The notes beneath the pieces were generated by a model. The model was not told where the DNA came from. It did not search any database and was given only the letters and a program-made list of their open reading frames with translations. A DNA stretch of 64,000 nucleotides from Chondrus crispus. Its lineage: Eukaryota; Rhodophyta; Florideophyceae; Gigartinales; Gigartinaceae. A program made the translations under genes and the position numbers. Positions 10,773 to 20,911 of the stretch are shown piece by piece (position 1 is the stretch's first letter; every line of letters begins with the position of its first letter). The stretch spans positions 502,472-566,471 of the forward strand of contig NW_005179069.1 in NCBI RefSeq assembly GCF_000350225.1. The letters are read 5' to 3'.

Positions 10773-13386
10773 ATGGAAGAACGAACCGCCAACTCGATTC
10801 AGACGGAACCGGCGAATATGGAGTCAACCGCGTGCCGCGCTTCCGAGTCAGGCGCGCTGCACGCCCCCTTCGGCGGCGGCGCCGCAAGTCCTACCGGCCG
10901 CAAACCGTCGCCTTGGTTTTCAGAAGGACGCGCTTGCGCGATGTATGCCAGGATCGCGGAATACATCGAGGACGTCCGGACCTCGCTTCGAATTGACGTC
11001 TCGGACGCGGTATTTACGCGCTGTATGGAAGAGCTACGCTCGCTTCGCGAAGGAGGGTTTGACCGCGTCTCCCAATCCTTGGAGAACCTCCGAGAGCTAG
11101 TTGACCAGCTACAGAGTCGGCTAGCGCTCGTCGAGGATTCGCGTCTCGATTCCCCTGTTGAGGACAGGGAAGGCCGCCCTGAGAGGTCGGCCTCATCAAG
11201 ACGACCCGACGCACAACCCTTCCCGTCGGCGGCGCAAATAAACGTGTTTGCCCATATGGCCGTGGAACTCAACTCGACGCGGAGACGCGCTCGCCAGGAG
11301 GAACAGACCCCGACCAACAGGTCGCCCGGGGCTCCTACGAGGGGACCCGGTGCCACTGTTCCCCCCGATCGCTTCAGACGCACCGGAGTTCCAACCAACG
11401 GGTGCCGGATCCAGTCGGTACGCGGATGGCCCAAGACCACCAATGGACGCGAATGTCGCGTCCGAAACCCAAGCCCTTGCGTGTGTCGCCGGAGACATAC
11501 GGGGGATGAGACGCGTACCGTACGCGAACGACCAGGACCGTGGAGGAGCCGCCCGCGGATCAGGAGAACCGATTTTCTCTTTCGATCCTCGCTGGGGCGG
11601 CTACCAGCCGGTGGACCTCACCGCGCATCCCGGTCCGGTCGATATCCGAACGCTTCCCGTCACCCCTTTCGGGACTTTGGGACCCGCGGTGCCCGGGGTT
11701 GAGCCCGTCCATACCATGATACAGGAGTTTAGCGATGTCGCGAACTACCGCATGTATCGGTTGGACAATACGTCGAGGCTTGTTACCTCGGGAGACGCGG
11801 GACGGATCGCGAAGTACGTCCAGCGCTGTCGTGGGATTCGACCCACGATGCGCAGCTTCGACGGCACTGACGCGACTCAGGTACTACCGTTCTTGAAGGA
11901 TATACGTATCGCCTTCAACGTGCAACACCTAACCGAAGGTGTTGCCGTCCGCGTCTTCGCGCATTTTCTTGAACGAGACGCGGAAAAATTGTATACGAGT
12001 TACACCATGCGCGGACTACGCGCTGGCCAGCTTCACGACGACGTAAGCTGGCCTGGTCTCGTCAACTAGTTCATCAAACGCTACCTCACGGACGACGTGT
12101 TAGGTGAAGCGTATGATACAGTCGCGACCGCGCAACAGCAACCCCACGAGACGGAGAACGCGTACGCGGATCGATTGGAGTCCGCCGCGTTCCGATGCAC
12201 CGCCGTGTTCACCGAACAAGCACTCAGGCATTATTTCGTGCGCAGACTAGCCCCGGCGACCCGAGCCGCCGTGGCTGAGACGGTGCAAAGACTGCCCGGA
12301 TCGCAGAAGACAGACCTCTCAAGCATCCGCCGTATAGCGACGGCGGAAGGTACTACCTTCCGCGCGCGTCGCGGCCTACCCCTGCCGGATCCGAAACCGG
12401 CAGGAAGAGCGGGTCGATCATCGAGGTCGAACGCGACAAGTTCACCCGCGACAGCCCTCCATATTGGAGAAGATGAGTGGCAGGCCGACCCTGTCCTCAT
12501 CGCGCCAGGCATGGAGCAAGGGGGAGGTGGACCTCCCACACCGGCGTCAACGCGGTCGACCGGAAGCTTCGCCACCGCGTTTGCGCATACTCGGCACCTG
12601 CCAAGTGGTACGGACCACAAGGTGCAGGAGCTGGACATTTAGCGTCAAGGAGAGGATCGCATATCGGCAAGCGGTCCTAAGTTAACCGAAGAGGAGACGC
12701 GTCACGCGGCATCTTTCGCATCCACAGACGGTAGCGCGTACGTCTGTTGGCTATGCCGTACGTACGGGCATGCCATGTGCGCGTGTCCATTCCTGTCGCC
12801 CGAGCAACGGATGTTCACTGCGCACAGGCATTGCAAGTACTAGATGGAGACGCGTCCTGAGATTTGCAACCTCCTCCAGCAATCGGTTCGCGAGGACCGA
12901 TTTCCGCGTCAAGGGTGCCCGAGTCGAGCGGGTGCGGGCGCCCGCTTCCCGCCCCGCGGTGGCGGGTACCGTCGTAACGAACTCGACCAACGCGGGAGAC
13001 GCGACTTCTGCCAGGCGGACACGCGATATCCGCGTCAAAACGGAAGGGAAGACCGGGACCGTTCCAGACTCCCGCCGGGGGTACAGAACGCAATAATGTG
13101 CCTCCAGGACTGGGCAGAAGATACGCATGCCCTGCCCAGCGGGGAACGCGAAGGAGATCCGGCATCCGCGGCCCCGCAAATTCTGCAACGTCCGGACGTG
13201 GTGAATCAAGGCCTCGAAGTATCCGAATACTTCGACGAAGCCGCGAAACCGAGATGGACCACGCCCGCGCCCCCACTCGTCGAGGGACGCGGAGACGCGC
13301 CAGCTATCGGTAGCGACGCGTTTAGCTCCGATAGCTCCGATAGCTCAAAAACGCGTAAAGACGGTTACGTTCGCGCGGTCGCGTGA
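10773..13386 (+). pseudogene. Ty3 element 1 gag, frameshifted with three ambers
   Basis: The reading starts at ATG 10773 (MEERTANSIQTEPANMES), has a coiled-coil segment, and changes frame near 11300. It then continues to a capsid-type retrotransposon gag region (RYLTDDVLGEAYDTVATAQQ) and a CCHC zinc knuckle at 12745-12786, spaced C-x2-C-x4-H-x4-C. In-frame TAG codons at 12067, 12640 and 12841 interrupt the second frame, which ends at TGA 13384-13386. Gag would package the element RNA in a cytoplasmic particle; this copy cannot make it. The LTR precedes it directly and the protease follows in another frame. Confidence 0.8.
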
Positions 13387-13495
13387 GCCGTCTTGTCCAT
13401 ATCCCATCGACCCGTCACCGCGAGCCCGACAAGGGCACGGGGGATATTTACCGATAATATCTCCCACTCCTCCACGCGAAGACGCCGAAACTCGC

Positions 13496-14473
13496 GTGAT
13501 TCCGGCGCAGAAAATAAGGGACGTCTTGGCTTCCGTATGCCCGACGCCCGAGAAGAAACCCCCGGAGCCCCCCGTGGGCTCTAAGCTGCGGGAGGACCGC
13601 GAACCGCGCAAGGACGCGACTTGTCGTGCGGACGTCAACGAAAAACAGACGTCCCGCGACCAAGGAAGAAGGACGCGTAAACGCGGAAAGAGCTGCCGCC
13701 AACGCCCCAGGCGAAACGACCTCGCGAATCGGACCGCGCCGAAGGTTGTCGACAGCGTCATCTGCTTGATGAAGTCGAAGATATATAATGTCCTCGGCTC
13801 GATCGCCACGGAGGACAACGCGTTCAAGCCTCACACTATCGCCGTTGATACGTGCTCGGGATACAATTTGGTGAGGAAGGCCAACTTTCCTCCCGACTGG
13901 ACGCGTTACGTAATACGCGACGCGCCTCTGCCCCGGCTGGCAGGCGCCAATAGCAACCTGCTCAAGCTTAGCGCGGTTGTCCGGCTGGCCGTCCGGCTCC
14001 GGAACACGACGTTCCAGGTTCCGTTCGTCGTCGCCGACCAGCTCGTGGTTCCCGTTCTCCTTGGGACCGCGTTCATTGACGCGCACGTGCGTCGTATCGA
14101 TGTCGACGCGCAGAAGCTTGAACTCCGTCAAGGTGGCTCCATTGCCATTGTCGACGGGAGGGGGGAGCCGTCTCCCCCGACCAGACGACAAGGCCGTCAG
14201 ACGACCCGAGCTGACGTACGCGAAGAAGCCCCGCAGGCGATCCGTATTGCCCGCTGGGTTACCATCCCGGCGATGTCACAAGCTCACGTACGCGTAAAGA
14301 CCGAGGGGAAAGGGCTCGTCTTCTTCGAACCAAAGCCGTCGCTTCAGCACCGCCTCGGGGTGAGGTTGACCAACGGCGTAGCCGAGGTCCTACCGCACCA
14401 GACCGTCGAGGCCGTCGTCGCGAATTTTTCGCGTTGCACATGGCGGCTACCAAACCACACCGTCGTTGGCTAG
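13496..14473 (+). pseudogene. Ty3 element 1 aspartic protease region, active-site Gly replaced
   Basis: A retropepsin-like domain is recognisable from AVDTCSGYNLVRK and VPVLLGTAFIDA, which align with LDTGAGPNLVRK and VPLILGADYCDR in element 2. The catalytic triplet, normally Asp-Thr-Gly, reads Asp-Thr-Cys here (codons 13847-13855), which should abolish or weaken activity. An Arg-rich linker precedes the domain. The frame ends at TAG 14471-14473, but the same frame continues into the reverse transcriptase, so this is a nonsense mutation inside one pol reading frame. Confidence 0.82.
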
Positions 14474-16097
14474 GCCAAACGAAACCCCCTCGCGATCCTA
14501 ACGCCCGAGCGCCGGGTCGCGGAGAAGATCGCGCACGCGTTGCACCTTACCGACTTGGACGACCAAGTCGGTGAGGTAGGAGCTGGCCGACCAAGCTCCG
14601 CCGAGGAGGTGATCGCCAACGCGGAGGTACGATCCGCGGAGTACTTCTCGCCGACGGAGGGCACTGTACGCGTACCAGATAAGGATCCTAAAAATCCCGC
14701 CACGCATTGGGAAAAGGGAGTGGATTTGTCATACATCAGTGATGACAGGGTACGCGGACAAGTCCTCGAGATGCTACGCAAGCACTCGGGCTTGTGGAAC
14801 AGTACGCTCGAAACGATCCGAGCGCCGGAACACCGTATCCCCCTCGAGCCAGGCACGAAGCCCATCCGCTCGATGCCCTATCGGAAAGGGCCCGCGATGC
14901 GCGAAAGTGTCGCGAAAGAGGTCCACAAGATGCTGATTGCGGGAGTCATCGAACCCGCCAGCACCGAGTGGGCCTCCCTGGTAGTCCTAGTTCCAAAGAA
15001 CTCCAAAGAAGGACGGAACCCTTCGGTTCTGCGTGGACTACCGGCGCGTGAACGCAAAGACGCTAGCGGATTCGTATCCGCTGCCGCGTATGGACGATTG
15101 TATAGATTCGCTGGGCGACGCGGCAGTCTTCACGACGTTAGACTGCAACTCCGGCTACTGGCAGATACCAGTCGCGCCGGAGGACCGCGACAAGAAGACG
15201 TTCACCACGCACATGGCGACTTTTCGCCACCTACGGATGCCGTTTGGGCTGAAAGGGGCACCGGCCACCTTTCAGCGCGCGCTCGACATCATCCTCTCAG
15301 GCGTCCGTTGGCAGATCTGCCTCGTCTATTTGGATGATGTCATCGTCTTTTCGCGTACGCACGAGGAGCAGACGAAACACCTCGACACTGTCTTGAGCCT
15401 GTTGGGGAGCGCCGGCATCTCCCTCAAGCTCAAGAAGTGTAGCTTCTTTCAGTCCAAGATCCATTACCTGGGGCACGTTATATCCCCAGGTAAGCTCAGC
15501 GTCGCGGAGACTGCAGCCGACGCGTTCGGGATGTTCACGTTACCGAGGACGCTGACGCAGGTGCGCTCGTTCCTCGGGGCGTGCAACGTCTACCGCCGCT
15601 TCGTCAAGGGATTCGCGAAAATCGCCCGTCCACTGACGGATATGACGCGTAAGGATGCCGACCCCGACTTCGACCATCCCACGGAGTCGCAACTACACGC
15701 GTTCGAGGAGCTCAAGTCGCGGATGATCGCCCCACCTATACTCGTGCTTCCGCGGTATGGACGACCGTACATGATAAATACGGACGCGAGCGCGTATCAG
15801 CTTGGCTGCACGCTGTTGCAGGAGCACGACGGGTCCAACGACTGGCGCCCCGTCGGCTACTGCTCCTACTCGCTGAACGAGAGCGAGAGAAACTACAGCG
15901 CGAATGAACGCGAGTGTTTCGCCGTAGTGTGGGCCGTCCGCACACTACGACCGTACGTAGAAGGCCCCAAGTTCACCGTCCGTACGTCTCACGACGCGTT
16001 GAGGTGGCTCATGTCCCTCACCGAAAGTTCCGGAAGACTCACGCGTTGGCGGGTACATCTGGCTGAATACGACTTCACCATTCAGTACCGCCCCTGA
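14474..16097 (+). pseudogene. Ty3 element 1 reverse transcriptase and RNase H
   Basis: RT motifs appear in order: PYRKGPAMRESVAKEVHKML, then after a frameshift VDYRRVNAKTLADSYPLPRM, LDCNSGYWQIPV, RMPFGLKGAPATFQRALD and the catalytic YLDD at 15327-15338. The connection LGHVISPGKLSV and the RNase H motif INTDASAYQLGCTL follow. The frameshift coincides with a tandem 10 bp duplication (TTCCAAAGAA/CTCCAAAGAA at 14991-15010). The second frame stops at TGA 16095-16097, and the integrase continues in the same frame after it. This enzyme would copy element RNA to DNA; it cannot be made whole from this copy. Confidence 0.9.
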
Positions 16098-16100
16098 CGC

Positions 16101-17999
16101 GTGCATCATGTTCCCGACGCGTTATCGCGTCTCATCTCGCCGAGGGTTGCCCACGACCCTCGACCAGTCGTCCAGGTGGATGACGACATTCCCACCTTCG
16201 ACGCGGGCACTACAGTACGCGAAGTCTCGGCCGAGCTCGTGGATCACGTCTGCACCGCGAAGTGTGACCACAAGACCGTCCAGGTGCTCGTCACCACGCG
16301 GAAGCACACCGAGACGCAAACAAGAACGCGTGCCCGAACACGCGACGAGCCAAGGGGCGATGACGAAGCCCCGGCTCTAGAAGGACCCCCCACGCTGTGG
16401 GAGGAGACCGAAGAATTTGACGCGATCGATATAGAACGCAAAGAAAGCAACGAAGCAAACGCGTCTGACTCCCCGGTCGCCCCAGCGCAGGACGACCTGC
16501 CGGCCCCTCTTACGATAGAGGAGATATCCAACGAGCAACGCGTTGACGACTTCTGCCAAACGGTATTAGCAAGACAGTCTGAGTCCAAGGACTCCGCGTT
16601 CTTCGAGGACCACCAAGGGGTGCTTAGGCGCAGACAACCCTTCGACCCTGACATCGTTCAGGTGGTGGTGCCTCGGACCTTACGTGCTCGCTTGCTGCGG
16701 CTCTGCCACAACCGGGCCATCGCAGGACACCAGGGGCAGAACCGCATGGACCAAACGCTCCGTCGCGAATTTTGTTGGCCACACCTGGCCGCGGACGTCG
16801 CGTCTACCGTGCGAAGGTGCCATACCTGCGCGATGAATTGCGTTAAAATACGGAAACATCTCAACCGATTGAGACTGTTCTCCGCAACGCGTCCGCTGGA
16901 GAGTCTCGCGATAGACATCCTGGGACCACTCCCGAAGACCAAGGCAGGGAAAAGATTCCTCCTGGTCATAACGGACCGCTTCACGAAGCTCACACAAGTC
17001 TTCGCGCTTCGAACCATCACCGCGTATACGGTCGCGATCGCGTTCTGCGACGCGTGGGTCTTCAAGTATGGCGTGCCGCGTTCGCTATTATCGGACAACG
17101 GTCCGCAATTTAACGCGAAGTTCTTCCAGAGTGTGTGCCGCGTCCTGGGGATAACCAACATGTACACCTCTGCGTACCATCCCCAGACGAACGGGCAGTT
17201 TGAACGCTACAACCGGACGATCTCGTCAATGCTTCGTAACTACGTGAACGAACATCAGGACGATTGGGACGTGTACGTGGGGCCCTTGACTTACGCGTAC
17301 AACTCCCACGTTCACCGAACCACGCGTACGACACCTTTCGAGCTCGTGCTTAGCAGACCTCCGCCGGAGTTCTCTCTCCGCAGAGTCGACGGGGACGCTC
17401 CCCCTCCGGATAGGGAGACGCAGCGGGCAGAGTTCGTCAAGACCCTCGACGCGACAATACAGAAGGCTTATGGAGGCCTGCGCCGTACGCAGGCCCGTTA
17501 CAAACGCGACTTCGATAAACGCTTTCGAAGGATCAACGCGCACCTCAAGCCCGGTGACTACGCGTATCTCAACCCCACCGACGGTTCAAAGACGTCGAAC
17601 AAGCTCGCATCACCGGCAGTTGGACCATACCGCATCTTGGCTAACGACCGACGCACGATCACGATCGATCGTGATGGGGTGACGGAGCGCGTCTCCGCAG
17701 ACCGCTGCGTGTACGCGCCGCACCCTGCAAACGCGCCACGCGCAAGTACTACCACCCCGGGTGACCTTGCTGACAAGGTCACCGAGGGCACACGGTACGC
17801 CGTCGAACGGCTACTGAAACATCGCGTGATGAAAGACGGAACTATCGAGGTCCTCATCAAGTGGGCGGATTACAACACGCCCACCTGGACTGCGAGAACC
17901 CACGTGCCGGAGGAGCTAGTGTCCTGCTACGCTCAGCGACTCCGGACGCGTACAGGGCGAGACCTCTCCTCGGAGGTGAACGCGGACGTTCACTGTTAA
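16101..17999 (+). CDS. Ty3 element 1 integrase with chromodomain (pol 3' part)
   Basis: This open stretch of about 630 codons starts right after a TGA in the same pol frame. An HHCC zinc-binding domain is visible (CHNRAIAGHQGQNRMD, then RRCHTCAM). The D,D-35-E core has AIDILGPLP, LLSDNGPQFNAKF and NGQFERYNRTIS, and the GPY/F-like region has SPAVGPYRILAN. Residues about 562-615 form a chromodomain (VERLLKHRV, IEVLIKWADYNTPTW), which makes the element a chromovirus; chromodomains steer integration to modified chromatin. The ATG is not expected to be used on its own; this is the tail of the Gag-Pol polyprotein. It is intact here although the upstream parts are broken. Confidence 0.88.
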   Translation: MHHVPDALSRLISPRVAHDPRPVVQVDDDIPTFDAGTTVREVSAELVDHVCTAKCDHKTVQVLVTTRKHTETQTRTRARTRDEPRGDDEAPALEGPPTLWEETEEFDAIDIERKESNEANASDSPVAPAQDDLPAPLTIEEISNEQRVDDFCQTVLARQSESKDSAFFEDHQGVLRRRQPFDPDIVQVVVPRTLRARLLRLCHNRAIAGHQGQNRMDQTLRREFCWPHLAADVASTVRRCHTCAMNCVKIRKHLNRLRLFSATRPLESLAIDILGPLPKTKAGKRFLLVITDRFTKLTQVFALRTITAYTVAIAFCDAWVFKYGVPRSLLSDNGPQFNAKFFQSVCRVLGITNMYTSAYHPQTNGQFERYNRTISSMLRNYVNEHQDDWDVYVGPLTYAYNSHVHRTTRTTPFELVLSRPPPEFSLRRVDGDAPPPDRETQRAEFVKTLDATIQKAYGGLRRTQARYKRDFDKRFRRINAHLKPGDYAYLNPTDGSKTSNKLASPAVGPYRILANDRRTITIDRDGVTERVSADRCVYAPHPANAPRASTTTPGDLADKVTEGTRYAVERLLKHRVMKDGTIEVLIKWADYNTPTWTARTHVPEELVSCYAQRLRTRTGRDLSSEVNADVHC

Positions 18000-18240
18000 G
18001 GAGGGGGCCCTCAACCGCTACTTTACGGATAAACTAGCCCCTTGCGGTTAGAATCACGTTACGCGTACGAAAGGACAGGTGTTGCCAATGCAGGAAGACA
18101 CAAGACATCGCGAGTCGGTAGAAGGGTATGGACGAACGGGCCCGGTCACGCGACGCAAAAAGGCCGAACGGTACCAAAAGCCGTCAGAGACCCGCCCCCT
18201 CGAAAATAAGAATACGAAACGAAGGCGGGGTAACATGTTG
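18000..18240. other. 3' untranslated remnant of Ty3 element 1
   Basis: The sequence from the pol stop to the junction is non-coding. It includes a purine run just after the stop (GGAGGGGG, 18000-18007) and GAAGGCGGGG close to the junction, either of which may be the polypurine tract. GTTG at 18237-18240 directly borders the inverted arm. Confidence 0.5.
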
Positions 18241-18507
18241 AACAGTGATTGGTTATTAAAAAGATTTTTCCTTCTTAAAAAGAACTGCGTTTGAATATTG
18301 CCTAAGCCGAATTTAAGCCTATTTATGGCTTTTAGACATAGGTCGCCAATTCGGGAAAGTATATTTATTCTTTGCGCACTGCAGCAAAGTGTGTAATTTT
18401 TGTGAAACTGTAAAATTCACGGTTTCAAAGAGTGAATAATTCCTTGGAGTCATGATGTAGATCAATCTCCTCTACCTTTATGTCGGTGAACTACAGATTC
18501 GACAATC

Positions 18508-18966
18508 TTGACCCATGAAGTGCGGAGGCAATGTCGCAGAAAGAGATTGCATATAGCTGGCATTTCAGAGATGCCAGCTATATGCAATCTCGCAGTCAGT
18601 CGAGCACATGATGCTCGGCAAGCGCTCGAGGAGGTGCTACACGGCAGTCCGATGGAGGTCTTGATGGGGCAAAAACTCCTTTACGTTCGACGGCGAGGGG
18701 TGCACAAAGGAGCAGCAGTGGCTGAAGTGTTGAGACGCTTCGATGTCGAGGGTGAGGCGCCGGACTGGGTTTGTTCTATTGGTGACGACCTAACCGATGA
18801 AGACATGTTTAAATAAATATATCGCAATGCTGACGGGAAGAATATTAGTGTTCACACATGTACAGTTGAACGGAAGAGAACTTCAGCCAATTATTACGTA
18901 CAGCATGTTGATGAAGTGCGTGACTAGTTGGAAAGGCTCACACAAGTAGATGTAAATTCGCCTTGA
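18508..18966 (+). pseudogene. Trehalose-6-phosphate phosphatase C-terminal relic (left copy)
   Basis: The end of a HAD-type trehalose-phosphate phosphatase domain is recognisable: SPMEVLMGQKLLYVRRRGVH, then KGAAVAEVLRR and the signature CSIGDDLTDEDMF with the metal-binding aspartates. Similarity continues past TAA 18814-18816 (NADGKNISVHTCTVERK, then SANYYVQHVDEV) and past TAG 18925-18927 to TGA 18964-18966. The same stops occur in the right copy, so they predate the duplication. The first about 30 codons (around the hairpin) do not look like the family. The full enzyme removes phosphate from trehalose-6-phosphate; most of the domain is absent. Confidence 0.8.
18543..18591. repeat. Perfect 21 bp hairpin in the TPP relic
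   Basis: Arms 18543-18563 and 18571-18591 are exact inverted copies around a 7 base loop (TTCAGAG). In the right arm of the block the same hairpin has one mismatch near its base. Confidence 0.9.
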
Positions 18967-19257
18967 TGGGGCATAAAATATTTGTATAGGAAGAAGACAT
19001 CGCATCTTCTCAGAGCCTGTCGCTTAATGTTCTAGTCTCGGCCTTGCCTCCCTCCTCTCACTCCGTCGCTTGCTCGTGCACACATTGTTCCGATCGTCTA
19101 GCCTGTTTGGCAGCCAACCGTTAACAGTTCGACCGCTTCTCCCCGTTCCACCCGCCCACACATTTGCCGCATCTTACCACCACCTCTTTACCCTCTCACT
19201 TCCCGCCCCTTGCACCTCTGACCCCCAACCATCGCCTCTTAACCCCCCTGTAGGGGG

Positions 19258-19480
19258 GTGAAGAGGCCCCCGGCGGCTCCCACCGCCGCATCCAGTCGCG
19301 CAACTTCTCCGAGGTCGACTTCATGGACTCCGGCCCGGGCCGCTCGCTCATGTCCGAGCCGCGGTCCTCGGCCTGCAGGACGAGCTCGACTCGCTGCAGC
19401 TCGACGACGTCCTCGTCGAGGAGTACTTGCTCGCCAAGCCAGTACTGCGCACATTTCTTTCGCAACTTTGTTCACACCAA
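19258..19480 (+). pseudogene. Short GC-rich coding relic, family unknown
   Basis: High-GC, codon-like sequence reads RIQSRNFSEVDFMDSGPGRS, then after a frameshift near 19370 LGLQDELDSLQLDDVLVEEY. It stops looking coding after LLAKPV. Its composition differs sharply from the AT-rich sequence after it. It could be the 3' end of a host gene captured with the block. I do not recognise it. Confidence 0.3.
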
Positions 19481-19720
19481 GACGCCACCCTCATGCCCTC
19501 CTTTTTCGGTTCTCGCTCCACCTGGTCTACCTGTATACTTTTCTGTATTTGTACAACACTCTTGTACATCGTGCTTTCTTCTACGAAAGAGGCGTCATAC
19601 CACTTTCTCATTTATTAGCATGCTAGTTCCTTAAGCCCATCTCCTCACCTTGCCCTTTGCCACCTTCTCCACTGGGTTGTACAATAAAGTTGAATCGTCT
19701 AGTCGACACATCCCGACATC

Positions 19721-20859
19721 TTAGTACACATAGACACCCTCAGGTGGTTCCAGGTATTCGAAGAATAGGTCGACACCGAAGTCATCAATTGTCTCAAACT
19801 CTGTCGCGAGGGGTGGGGCCATTCGACATCCTGAAAGCGCACGAAGTGATACGGAGGTTGGAGGAAGCCTGTGTGACCTGTAGTTGTAAAAGGTGGTTTG
19901 GTGTCGTCGGAAATAGGGACCCAGTGCTCGAATACAAGAACGGTATCGCCTGAAATGACCTCGTTGGTGGCCAATGAAGCATAACCTGTACCAATCATGG
20001 CATCGTTTCCCAGACCATTGTCCTCTTGCAGAATAGTGGTGCACTCTTTGGTCTGGTTCCGACCTGCTTGAAATATGCGTACAATGGGAATCCAGGGCTG
20101 GTCATCAATCTTGACAGTTCCCTGGACGAGAATCTTTGCTATTTGTATGAGGCGGTTGTTGGGGAGGACGGGGCGGATTTGCATCATTGTGAAGAATCGT
20201 AAATATTGTTACAAGGTGGGAACGCTTGTTATATCTTGCTCCATTTGACGCTCTGAGCACATCCCTGACTTCTTGACGAGATTCATGAAATGATCAAGGG
20301 CGTCGACACCATTCTTGTAGATACTGAAGTAGGTCAGGTAGGCGCGGGCGACAAGGGCAACGGCAGTGAGAGGCAGATAGCGGTCGGAGACTGCGTTGCG
20401 AGCGATGATGATAACAATGTTCTGGGAGCCCATCTCCAACCCCTGCGCGAGCCATTAGTAGGGTGCACAGACAATCTCAAAGACGGAGGACAAGGAAGGG
20501 GCGAGATAGTACGGACCGAGATGGCTGGTGGTGGTAACGACGACGCCGGGGAGGATATCGGTCATCCATGGCTCCTGACCTTGGGCACCGACGTCGAGGA
20601 CGAGAGCGCGTCGGGTTTCGCCATACTTCTTGTACGCCTGCTGCAGAGCGACTTTCCAATCTGAGACAAAGGTGTACTCCTCGTAGAGAGCAATTAAGAC
20701 GCCATCGGAAAGCTCTACGATTTTGCGCGGCCTCGGCTTCTTATAAAAGGTGACTACTGTGCTGGGTACGAATTTCCCATTCCCTACGTCCAAAAACCTT
20801 TCCTTGTATATTCGTTTATTTTTGGGGCGCGTGCAGTGCAGTGTCATGAGCGAACACAC
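19721..20859 (-). pseudogene. Unrecognised gene, same frame broken by two TAA codons
   Basis: One frame reads from ATG 20859 through TAA 20455-20457 and TAA 20209-20211. A shift near 19815 then leads to a natural-looking end (GVDLFFEYLEPPEGVYVY, stop at 19721). Visible segments are ELSDGVLIALYEEYTFVSDW, VLDVGAQGQEPWMTDILPG, RYLPLTAVALVARAYLTYFS and GDTVLVFEHWVPISDD. The first TAA sits in CTACTAAT within a short GT...AG stretch, so a tiny intron is conceivable there. I do not recognise the family. It ends 53 bp from the start of the DUF7869-like gene's 3' end and lies on the same strand. Confidence 0.45.
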
Positions 20860-20911
20860 AGCCGCTCACAGCATAACATGCATCAATGTCTGGTAAATAC
20901 CCGGAGGGTGT

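Larger units (their letters stand above)
10053..18240 (+). mobile_element. Ty3/gypsy chromovirus 1, 3' LTR missing
   Basis: The order is 5' LTR (10053-10696), primer-binding site, gag with zinc knuckle, protease, reverse transcriptase/RNase H, integrase and chromodomain (to 17999), then a short 3' untranslated part. At 18240 the sequence switches abruptly to the inverted-arm block, at about the point where the 3' LTR should start (a purine-rich GAAGGCGGGG lies just before). No second LTR is seen. Gag and pol carry at least five in-frame stops and several frameshifts, so the copy is dead. The sequence is strikingly rich in ACGCG. Confidence 0.92.
18241..19134 (+). repeat. Left inverted arm (894 bp)
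   Basis: It starts AACAGTGATTGGTTATT and ends at AACAGTTCGACC. It pairs with 27780-28673 with only scattered differences (for example near 18337 and 18588). It carries a trehalose-phosphatase relic and, reversed, the last part of the U1-70K relic. Confidence 0.9.
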
